Assembly (NCBI GenBank): GCA_913060515.1
Contig: CAJXRZ010000061.1
Span: forward strand, 1-36,820
Direction of reading: 5' to 3'
Source of the DNA: an uncultured Pseudomonadota bacterium
GTDB taxonomy: Bacteria; Myxococcota_A; UBA796; CAJQPC01
DNA: 36,820 nucleotides
Of this stretch, positions 30,964-36,820 are shown piece after piece. A program made the translations under genes and the position numbers. Each line of letters opens with the position of its first letter. Within the stretch, counting starts at the first letter, position 1. The notes beneath the pieces are model-generated. The model ran no database searches and was not told the DNA's origin. It saw nothing but the letters and a program-made list of their open reading frames with translations.

Positions 30964-32520
30964 ATGCGTTTGCCGCTCAGAACCCGAATCATCGTCGCCT
31001 TTGCAGTCTCCTTCGTCTGCTTCCTGGCGGCCCTGGCTCTGGGGCTCTGGGAGCTGGGCAAGATCGGCGCCGGTCTGCAGCTGATGGACGAGGGCTACGT
31101 GCCCCTGGCGCGCGCCGCCACCAGTATGGAGGGCTCCTTGCTTCGCCTGGAGTCGGAGCTCACCGAGTCCGGGGACGAGGCCAGGCCAGCCTCCAGCCTT
31201 CGCAAAAACGCGAGCCTCTACCAGGACCGAATCGCCAGCGCCGTCAGCAGCGGCCAGTCCGCCATCAACTTGGCCTTGGAGTTGGAGCTCGAGGACAGCG
31301 AGCGCTCCCTGCTGGAGGGACTGGACCTGCAGCTGCAGGTGATCGATGAATACAACCGCCAGCTCTTGGGCCTGACCGAGGAGTGGCTCGACTTGGCCCA
31401 AGCCGGACGCAGCTCGGAGGCCCGCGCCCTCTATCCCGAGCTGCTGCGCTCCAGAGGAGAGCTAGAGATCCGGGTCAACCAGCTCTCTCGCCAAGTGGAT
31501 GGCCGCATCCGCGGCTTGGCCGATGAGACCTCGGAGGCGCAGAGAGCCGCCCTCTTGGCGAGCGGCAGCTTGGCCCTCGTCGCGCTGGGCTTGGGACTGG
31601 CCATGCTCGCGCTCTCCGTCATCGCCCTTCGCCCCATCGCAGCGATGACCCAGGAGGTGGAGCGCATCGCTGACGGGGACTACAGCGCCCGCGTCCAGAT
31701 CCAGAGCGACGATGAGCTGGGCTTGCTCTCGATGCGCATCAACGAGATGGCCGAGGCCATTCATCAGCGAGATGAGGATCTGCGGCGAAGCGCGGAGCAG
31801 GCCTTGCGCGACCAAGGACGCTTGGCCCGGGCGGAGCGATTGGCCCTGGTTGGCCAGATGCTCGCCCAGATCACCCACGAGGTGCGCAACCCCTTGAACG
31901 CCATGAGCCTGAACGCCGAGCTCTTGGCCGAAGAGCTCGAGGCCCTGCCCTTGGAGCGCCAACAGGAGGCCAACGAGATCCTGGCCACCGTCACCGGCGA
32001 GATCGAGCGCCTGGAGCAGACCACCGAGCACTACCTGACCTTGGCAACCCGACCCGCGGCCGCCCTGGTTCCAACAGACCCCAAAGAGCTGCTCGAGTCG
32101 GTGCGGCGCTTGCTCGAAGCCGAGCTGCGGGTGGCCCAGGTCGCCCTCAGCCTGCAGGTCCCAGAGGGCGTCCCAGTGGAGTTGGACGCCAACCAGGTCC
32201 GCCGCGCCTTGCTCAACGTCGTGAAGAACGCTGTGGAAGCGGGCGCCAAGAACATCCAGATCAGCGTGGAGCGGCGTGGCAGCTCCCTGCGCTTCGAGGT
32301 GCAGGACGACGGGCCTGGCCTAAGTCAAGAGGAGGCCGAGCGTGCCTTCGACCCCTTCTTCACCACCAAGTCCAGCGGAAGCGGCTTGGGCCTGGCCATC
32401 ACCCGGCAGGTCATGGAGGACCACGGGGGCAGCGTCGAGCTCATGCAGGGCTCGCCGACGCGAATCCTGCTCAGTATTCCGCTGCTTGAGAGCCAAGACC
32501 CGCTGGGCCTGCTTCAGTAG
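30964..32520 (+). CDS. Membrane sensor histidine kinase
   Basis: 518 residues. Membrane segments at about 9-29 and 197-222 enclose a helical periplasmic sensor (four-helix type, about 30-195). HAMP follows (about 222-275, ALRPIAAMTQEVERIADGDYSARV), then the kinase core: H box ITHEVRNPLNAM with phospho-acceptor His305, N box NVVKNAVEAG, G1 DDGPGLS, F box FDPFFTTK and G2 GSGLGLAI. It is NtrB-like in its core, fitting the NtrC-type regulator encoded 771 bases past its stop; the pair is inferred. A small lipoprotein gene lies between them on the other strand. AAGG stands four bases before the ATG. The signal it senses is unknown. Confidence 0.93.
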   Translation: MRLPLRTRIIVAFAVSFVCFLAALALGLWELGKIGAGLQLMDEGYVPLARAATSMEGSLLRLESELTESGDEARPASSLRKNASLYQDRIASAVSSGQSAINLALELELEDSERSLLEGLDLQLQVIDEYNRQLLGLTEEWLDLAQAGRSSEARALYPELLRSRGELEIRVNQLSRQVDGRIRGLADETSEAQRAALLASGSLALVALGLGLAMLALSVIALRPIAAMTQEVERIADGDYSARVQIQSDDELGLLSMRINEMAEAIHQRDEDLRRSAEQALRDQGRLARAERLALVGQMLAQITHEVRNPLNAMSLNAELLAEELEALPLERQQEANEILATVTGEIERLEQTTEHYLTLATRPAAALVPTDPKELLESVRRLLEAELRVAQVALSLQVPEGVPVELDANQVRRALLNVVKNAVEAGAKNIQISVERRGSSLRFEVQDDGPGLSQEEAERAFDPFFTTKSSGSGLGLAITRQVMEDHGGSVELMQGSPTRILLSIPLLESQDPLGLLQ

Positions 32521-33167
32521 ACTTCGCTCTCTACCGAGCGGCAGCGCTGCGCGGTGAAGCGCAGGTCCAGCTCTCCGACGTCGTCCCCGTCGTCCTCTAC
32601 AAAGAAGCCAGAGAAGGTGCCGCGGATGCTCTCGTCAGGGCTGTGCGCCGTGATCTTGCCGTTGCCTTCGTCTGAACGCCAGTCGTCGACGAAGTCGTAG
32701 TCTCCGCTGATGATGTCGCCGAACTCAAAGTCGTCCTCGTCCGCGTGGCGGTTCTTGTAAGTGCTCACGACGTGCATCTCGTCGTCGTCCTCGAGAGGCT
32801 CGTCCCAGTCCACGCCCTGGAACTCCAGGCCGCTCAAATCATCCCGCACGTCGTCCACGCGGAAGGTCAGGACGGTCAACCAAGTCTGCTCAGGCAGGTT
32901 GTCGTTCCAGGCCTCGACGACCTCCTCGACCGAGAAGCTGTTCAAGGCGTCGTAGTAGTCGTCCAAGAAGTCGCTGTAGGTGCCACAGGCGTCGTCGGGC
33001 ACGTCCGTCATCCAGACCTGAATCTGTCCATCCTCGCCGTAGGCCTCGTCTTCCTGAATGAAGAAGGCGTTCGGGCCAGATGGGTTCTCGCCATCGATGT
33101 CCCCTGACACGGTCGTGCAGGCGGTGGTGAGGGCCAGGGCAGTGAGAAGCAAGATGCTGCGCGTCAT
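32514..33167 (-). CDS. Acidic putative lipoprotein between kinase and regulator
   Basis: 217 residues from ATG 33167, with GGAG six bases upstream; longer readings run toward the divergent promoter. The signal MTRSILLLTALALTTAC has lipobox TTAC (Cys17). The mature part is highly acidic (EDEAYGEDGQIQVW, DEPLEDDDEM, VEDDGDDVGELDL), with two further Cys. No family recognised. It overlaps the kinase stop by seven bases and diverges from the regulator gene, sharing its promoter region. That placing suggests it is the target or an accessory sensor of the two-component system (inference). Confidence 0.72.
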   Translation of the reverse strand: MTRSILLLTALALTTACTTVSGDIDGENPSGPNAFFIQEDEAYGEDGQIQVWMTDVPDDACGTYSDFLDDYYDALNSFSVEEVVEAWNDNLPEQTWLTVLTFRVDDVRDDLSGLEFQGVDWDEPLEDDDEMHVVSTYKNRHADEDDFEFGDIISGDYDFVDDWRSDEGNGKITAHSPDESIRGTFSGFFVEDDGDDVGELDLRFTAQRCRSVESEVY

Positions 33168-33233
33168 GAAGGTCTCCATGCTGGAATCATATCCGCGCAC
33201 GCTGACCTCGGCACGAGACAAAGTGTCACTCGC

Positions 33234-33262
33234 TTGACATCACGTCGAAGTGAAAGCATATT
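33234..33262 (+). promoter_or_regulatory. Sigma-70-type promoter of the NtrC-type regulator with operator-like spacer
   Basis: TTGACA (33234-33239) and CATATT (33257-33262) are 17 bases apart. The spacer contains CACGTCGAAGTG (33241-33252), the same 12 bases as in the dyad upstream of protease A. Several TGTCA/TGACA words surround it (AAGTGTCACT, TTGTCATTGTC, CTGTCAG). Confidence 0.55.
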
Positions 33263-33290
33263 GTCATTGTCCCTGTCAGAGGATCTCTTC

Positions 33291-34646
33291 ATGCCCAAAA
33301 TCCTAGTCGTCGACGACGAAGCCGCAAACCGCGTCACTCTGGAGCGGATCCTGCGCCGCGAAGGCTGGGAAGTGGTTCAGGCACCCGATGGCCGGCAAGC
33401 CTTGGAGTTGGTTCGCACACAGGGAGCCGACGTGGTGGTCTCCGACCTGAACATGCCGGGGATGAGCGGTCTGGAGCTGCTTCGGGCCACCCGAGAGGTC
33501 TCCCCGGACATCGAGTTTGTCGTGATGACCGCATACGGCACAGTGGAGACCGCTGTGGAGGCGATGAAGGACGGGGCCTACGACTTCGTCACCAAGCCCC
33601 TCAAGCGCCGTGAGCTGGTCAACACGCTGCGCAAGGCCTTGGAAAAGCGTGGCTTGATCCTGGAGAACAAGCGTCTCCGCAAAGCCCTGGAGCAAGCCCC
33701 CTCCCAGAGCGTGGTCGGCTCCAGTCCAGCGATGCGACAGGTCATGGAGGAGCTCCAGCAAGTGGCCCCCTCCGACGCCTCGATCCTGCTGGATGGTGAG
33801 TCGGGCACCGGAAAGTCCCTGATGGCCCGGCTCATCCACGAACGCTCCATGCGCTCCGGCGGCCGCTTGATCACCGTGAACTGCGCTGCGATCCCCGAGG
33901 CGCTGCTGGAGTCTGAGCTCTTCGGTCATGAGGCAGGCGCCTTCACTGGGGCAATCGCCCGCAAGCAGGGACGCTTTGACCTGGCACGATCCGGCACCCT
34001 CTTCCTCGACGAGGTCACCGAGATGCCCCTCTCGGTGCAGGTCAAACTGCTGCGTGTCCTCCAAGAAGGCGAGTACGAGCGCGTCGGCGGGACCCAGACC
34101 CTGCAAGCAGACGTGCGCGTCCTGGCGGCTACCAACCGCAACATCCAAGAAGAGGTCGCCGCGGGCCGCTTCCGTGAGGATCTCTATTACCGCCTCAACG
34201 TGATCCAACTTCGCGTGCCGGCCCTGCGCGAGCGCCCCGAAGACATCCCCCTGCTCGCCGCCCACTTCTTGGGCCACTACGCCGAGAAGAACCGCAAAGA
34301 CATCCGCGGCTTGACCCCAGAGACCTTGGACATGCTCTCGGCCTACCGCTGGCCTGGGAACGTACGGGAGCTGGAGAACGCCATCGAGCGGGCCGTCGTT
34401 CTCAGTCGAAAGGATCTGGTGGAGCCCGAGCAGCTCCCACCGGCCGTGCGACAAGGCAAGGGCGGACGCCCCCAACTCACCTTCACAGTGGGCACCCCGA
34501 TCAAGCTGGTGGAACGCCGCATGATAGAGGAGACACTGCGCCACACCGACGGGGACAAGACCCTGACCGCCAACCTCTTGGGCATCACGGCCCGCACGAT
34601 CTACCGCCGAGAGGCGGAGTGGAAGCAAGAGCAGGAGCTGACATGA
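33291..34646 (+). CDS. Sigma-54-dependent response regulator (NtrC family)
   Basis: 451 residues. Receiver domain 1-120 with Asp52 (VVVSDLNMPG) as phospho-acceptor, Thr80 and Lys102. AAA+ domain about 140-375: Walker A GESGTGKS (169-176), GAFTGA sigma-54 loop (216-221), Walker B TLFLDE (236-241), and FREDLYYRLNV and RWPGNVRELEN. The C-terminal Fis-type helix-turn-helix is NLLGITARTIYRREAEW. It activates sigma-54 promoters after phosphorylation, probably by the kinase at 30964-32520. Start ATG 33291 has AGAGGA seven bases upstream; a TTG at 33234 would read the promoter's -35 box as a codon. Its stop overlaps the next ATG (ATGA), so the small lipoyl-like protein is made with it. Confidence 0.96.
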   Translation: MPKILVVDDEAANRVTLERILRREGWEVVQAPDGRQALELVRTQGADVVVSDLNMPGMSGLELLRATREVSPDIEFVVMTAYGTVETAVEAMKDGAYDFVTKPLKRRELVNTLRKALEKRGLILENKRLRKALEQAPSQSVVGSSPAMRQVMEELQQVAPSDASILLDGESGTGKSLMARLIHERSMRSGGRLITVNCAAIPEALLESELFGHEAGAFTGAIARKQGRFDLARSGTLFLDEVTEMPLSVQVKLLRVLQEGEYERVGGTQTLQADVRVLAATNRNIQEEVAAGRFREDLYYRLNVIQLRVPALRERPEDIPLLAAHFLGHYAEKNRKDIRGLTPETLDMLSAYRWPGNVRELENAIERAVVLSRKDLVEPEQLPPAVRQGKGGRPQLTFTVGTPIKLVERRMIEETLRHTDGDKTLTANLLGITARTIYRREAEWKQEQELT

Positions 34647-34894
34647 TTGCCGACCGAAAGCAGCAAGTACGCGTACGGGCCAACGTGCCAGGTGAAGTAG
34701 ACGTCCTGGTGCGCGTTGGAGAGCGCATCGAGCGCGGCCAGTGTGTGGTCGAGGTCGAGGGCGCAGGCACCATCGAGCGCTTGGCCGCGATGAAGCCTTC
34801 CATCGTATTGGAGCTTCACTGCGCGACCGATGACGAGGTCACCGCAGGCCAGCTCTTGGTGGTGCTGCAAGAGCTCCCCGGTCAGGACGACTAG
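34643..34894 (+). CDS. Biotinyl/lipoyl-like small domain protein without the acceptor lysine
   Basis: 83 residues, a single barrel-sandwich-like domain. The half-repeats are VPGEVDVLVRVGERIERGQCVVEVE and, later, CATDDEVTAGQLLVVL, matching the GD-V-x-x-GQ-x-L pattern of lipoyl and biotin carrier domains. At the hairpin where carriers have MKM or DKA, this protein has EGAGT, so Gly42 takes the lysine's place and it cannot be a normal cofactor carrier. Lys51 (AAMKP) is eleven residues off. Translation is coupled to the NtrC-type regulator. It may bind the regulator or kinase, or be a remnant; function unknown. Confidence 0.75.
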   Translation: MIADRKQQVRVRANVPGEVDVLVRVGERIERGQCVVEVEGAGTIERLAAMKPSIVLELHCATDDEVTAGQLLVVLQELPGQDD

Positions 34895-34906
34895 CCTAGT
34901 CCTGAC
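34881..34906. terminator. Bidirectional hairpin between convergent genes
   Basis: GTCAGGAC and GTCCTGAC pair over eight bases around GACTAGCCTA, which contains the stop codons of both converging genes. No T-run on either strand, but position and symmetry fit a shared terminator. Confidence 0.5.
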
Positions 34907-36269
34907 GCCGCCAGCGGCCCAGCCCCAGGAGCCCCAACAGCCCGAAGATCACAAAGCCCTCGCCGCCATCACGCCCGCCGCCGCAGCCGTCGATCTCGTT
35001 GCTGAGCACGCCCTCGTCAAAGCCCAAGACCTTGAACTCCTTGCGCAGCACCCAGCCGGGGTTCTCCGGAGAGATGAACTCGTAGGCACCCACGCTCGGC
35101 GCATCCCCATCTCTGGGCACCCCGGAGAAGTCGGTGGACGGAACGTAGGCCTCGGCGTCGCCCACCCCGGCCCCAATCAGGGACGAGACGGTGGCCGGGT
35201 AGATGTTCACCTGGCCAGCAAAGTCGCTCCAGCCATTCCCTGGGTCAAAGCCACGCTCCACGCCCTCGACGTAGCCGCTGATGACGTTGCCCATGAAAGC
35301 GGCATCAGGCGCCTCCTCCCTCAAGTAGAGCGCCTTTCCGTTGGGGTTGTTGATGGCGTTGTTGGCCAGCACATGCCCAGACCCAAACTCCCAGTTCTCC
35401 AGGCAGACCGCCCATTCTCCGGTGTCCACGATGGTGTTGTGGGAGATCACAACGTCGTCAAAGGCGTCCCGAGAAGCACGGCTGATGATGCCCTCCTCCT
35501 CGATGCACAGGACCAGGTTGTTCCGCACAATGGCGGCCCCCTCCACCAAGATGCCTTCCACGGACTTCCAGACGGCGTTTCCAATGACCTCGTTGGCGGG
35601 GTTGTACTCCGTAGAGCGCACGCGGATTCCAGGGCCCAGGATGTCCACCAAGACGTTGTCCTGGATGAGATTGCCCGTCCCCCCATTGTCTACGACGATG
35701 CCCCCAGCGTTGTCCCCGTCAATGTCCGTGATGAGGTTCTGCTCGATGATGGCGTCGGTGCTCCAGCAGCTGGCATCGCTACAGCCCAGGTAGATCCCGT
35801 AATACTTGTGGATGTCCTGGATGCGGTTGCCCCGGATCACCGCATCGCGGCTGTCGCCCGAGAAGTAGACCGCGGTGCTGCCAAGCTCCTCAAACTGGCA
35901 GTCCTCGATGACCACCCCCGTCGACGAGGCCACCTGAATGCCGCCGGGCTGACTCTCGAGTCCTTCGACGCTGCGAAAGCCGATGCCGGAGAAGCGCACA
36001 TGGGTGCTGTTGGAAAGGGTCGCGACCCGCCCGCTGCCTTCGTACTGCAGCCAGACTTCGCCATCGGCGATGAACTCAACGGGCTCCTCTTCGGTGCCCA
36101 AGACATCCGACCAACTCAGCCCGCTCTCCAGCTCATAGACCCCTGCGTTGAAGGTCACCTGGTCACCTGGACCCAGCGCCCCTGTGAGGGTGGCCACGTC
36201 ATCGCCTGGAGAGAGCTCAACATTCGCGGCCATGGAGACACCAGCGAGGAGCAAGACTTTCATCGACAT
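34896..36269 (-). CDS. Right-handed beta-helix surface protein with MYXO-CTERM-like tail
   Basis: 457 residues. Signal peptide MSMKVLLLAGVSMAANV. The body has regular parallel beta-helix rungs of about 22-25 residues (NRIQDIHKYYGIYLG, NLITDIDGDNAGGIVVDN, NAVWKSVEGILVEG, NTIVDTGEWAVCLEN), as in pectate-lyase-like and PbH1 repeat proteins. No obvious catalytic Asp pair can be picked out, so enzyme or binding role is open. The end (EIDGCGGGRDGGEGF, a hydrophobic stretch, then GRWRRQD) has the Cys/Gly, membrane segment and Arg-rich pattern of MYXO-CTERM sorting signals, suggesting surface anchoring. It converges with the lipoyl-like gene, one base between stop codons. ATG 36269 or 36263. Confidence 0.85.
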   Translation of the reverse strand: MSMKVLLLAGVSMAANVELSPGDDVATLTGALGPGDQVTFNAGVYELESGLSWSDVLGTEEEPVEFIADGEVWLQYEGSGRVATLSNSTHVRFSGIGFRSVEGLESQPGGIQVASSTGVVIEDCQFEELGSTAVYFSGDSRDAVIRGNRIQDIHKYYGIYLGCSDASCWSTDAIIEQNLITDIDGDNAGGIVVDNGGTGNLIQDNVLVDILGPGIRVRSTEYNPANEVIGNAVWKSVEGILVEGAAIVRNNLVLCIEEEGIISRASRDAFDDVVISHNTIVDTGEWAVCLENWEFGSGHVLANNAINNPNGKALYLREEAPDAAFMGNVISGYVEGVERGFDPGNGWSDFAGQVNIYPATVSSLIGAGVGDAEAYVPSTDFSGVPRDGDAPSVGAYEFISPENPGWVLRKEFKVLGFDEGVLSNEIDGCGGGRDGGEGFVIFGLLGLLGLGRWRRQD

Positions 36270-36344
36270 TCTTAGACCTTTCGTGAAAAGAGGCGAGGTC
36301 CCATACTACGACTCAAGGACTCGTGACGGGGTCCAAATCTGCGT

Positions 36345-36820
36345 TTGGACAGGCTTTCACCCGAGGTGCTGGTGCCCCTGCTGCTCTCCCTTCTTCTGAC
36401 CGCCTGCACGGGCGAGCCAGAGGACACGGCTCCTACGGAGCTCCCTGAACCCGAAGATACGGGCAGCCTGCCCGTGGACACCGACGGCGTCCCTTTCCCT
36501 GTGGACACGGGTTTGGACACCGGCTTTGACCAAGTGCCCACCGACACCATCACCTTCGAGCAGCGCGGGCTTTGGACCGTCAACCCCGAAGACAGCACCC
36601 TCACAGGCAGCTTCCTGGCCTTTGAGTACCTGAACCAGGCCCGCCCAGAGTTTCCCGACACCGGCGATACGGGCTGGGACACCGGGGACACCGGGGACAC
36701 CGGGGACAGCGGCGGCGGCGACGACACGGGGGACACCGGCGAGCCGGGAGAGGATGAGCCGGAGCCTTGTTTGGTTCGCTACGAGATCAGCGGCATTCCA
36801 TTGGACCCCCACTCCTGCAC
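36345..36820 (+). CDS. DTG-repeat putative lipoprotein (C-terminus outside window)
   Basis: 158 codons visible, open at the window end. A TTG start gives MDRLSPEVLVPLLLSLLLTAC (lipobox LTAC, Cys21); GTG 36366 or 36372, just after GAGG, are alternatives. The mature part is rich in Asp-Thr-Gly: DTGSLPVDTDG, then DTGDTGWDTGDTGDTGD and a Gly/Asp run, before a domain starting CLVRYEISG. Such DTG linkers are common in lipoproteins of this type of bacterium and resemble low-affinity calcium motifs. It diverges from the beta-helix gene, leaving about 75 bp between them. Confidence 0.7.
   Translation, partial: MDRLSPEVLVPLLLSLLLTACTGEPEDTAPTELPEPEDTGSLPVDTDGVPFPVDTGLDTGFDQVPTDTITFEQRGLWTVNPEDSTLTGSFLAFEYLNQARPEFPDTGDTGWDTGDTGDTGDSGGGDDTGDTGEPGEDEPEPCLVRYEISGIPLDPHSC

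Noticed and set aside
33234-33290. TTG start of the regulator at 33234
   Set aside because: Those bases are the TTGACA promoter box; ATG 33291 has a proper ribosome site and begins the receiver domain exactly.
33303-34628. 441-residue minus-strand frame over the NtrC-type regulator
   Set aside because: Antisense shadow of an intact regulator gene with every family motif.
1-36820. tRNA, rRNA, insertion sequences, phage genes or attachment sites
   Set aside because: Gaps between genes are nearly all under 150 bases, and I found no cloverleaf, transposase, integrase or flanking duplications.

Overview
The window looks like chromosome of a GC-rich, Gram-negative deltaproteobacterial-type organism, most likely Myxococcota or a close relative. 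The grounds are: a giant eukaryotic-like Ser/Thr kinase with TPR and GAF parts, a MopE-type metal-binding repeat next to a nuclease, a beta-helix protein ending in a MYXO-CTERM-like tail, and several short lipoproteins rich in Asp-Thr-Gly. Genes are tightly packed, and I see no tRNA, rRNA, CRISPR array, insertion sequence or phage gene. Taxonomy is inferred from style only; no marker gene is present.

Layout. 1-3660 (-): C-terminally cut kinase/TPR/GAF signalling protein. 3739-9099 (-): two paralogous exported subtilases, each with three copies of a GSGLVT(T/A)PLG motif. 9225-13162 (-): complete homogentisate (tyrosine) catabolic operon, transcribed fahA-maiA-hpd-hmgA. 13243-14151 (-): lipoprotein endonuclease I. 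14244-17593 (-): NfeD-like protein followed by two SPFH/flotillin-like proteins. 17688-18056 (-): DUF423 membrane protein. 18129-20564 (+): lipoprotein GH13 amylase-type enzyme. 20574-22772 (-): unknown glycine-rich envelope protein. 22826-23830 (-): Leu/Glu-dehydrogenase-like protein lacking its catalytic residues. 23850-25583 (+): HflX GTPase. 25616-27905 (+): four small unknown exported proteins. 27902-30864 (-): two parvulin-type periplasmic foldases followed by pdxA, resembling the surA-pdxA neighbourhood. 30964-34894: histidine kinase (+), an opposing acidic lipoprotein (-), an NtrC-type regulator (+) and, translationally coupled to it, a lysine-less biotinyl/lipoyl-like domain (+). 34896-36269 (-): beta-helix surface protein. 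36345-end (+): start of a DTG-repeat lipoprotein.

How they work together. The homogentisate operon should take 4-hydroxyphenylpyruvate to fumarate and acetoacetate. The NfeD/SPFH operon would organise membrane microdomains. The foldases serve a cell that exports many proteins, as this window itself shows. The two-component pair probably acts with sigma-54, and its coupled small domain is the least explained partner.

Best candidates for something undescribed: (1) the kinase/lipoprotein/NtrC/lysine-less lipoyl-domain locus; (2) the paired subtilases with the triplicated motif; (3) the active-site-dead dehydrogenase homologue; (4) two genes (hflX, pdxA) whose best ribosome binding sites point to ATT start codons; (5) a 12-base near-palindrome shared by two distant upstream regions.
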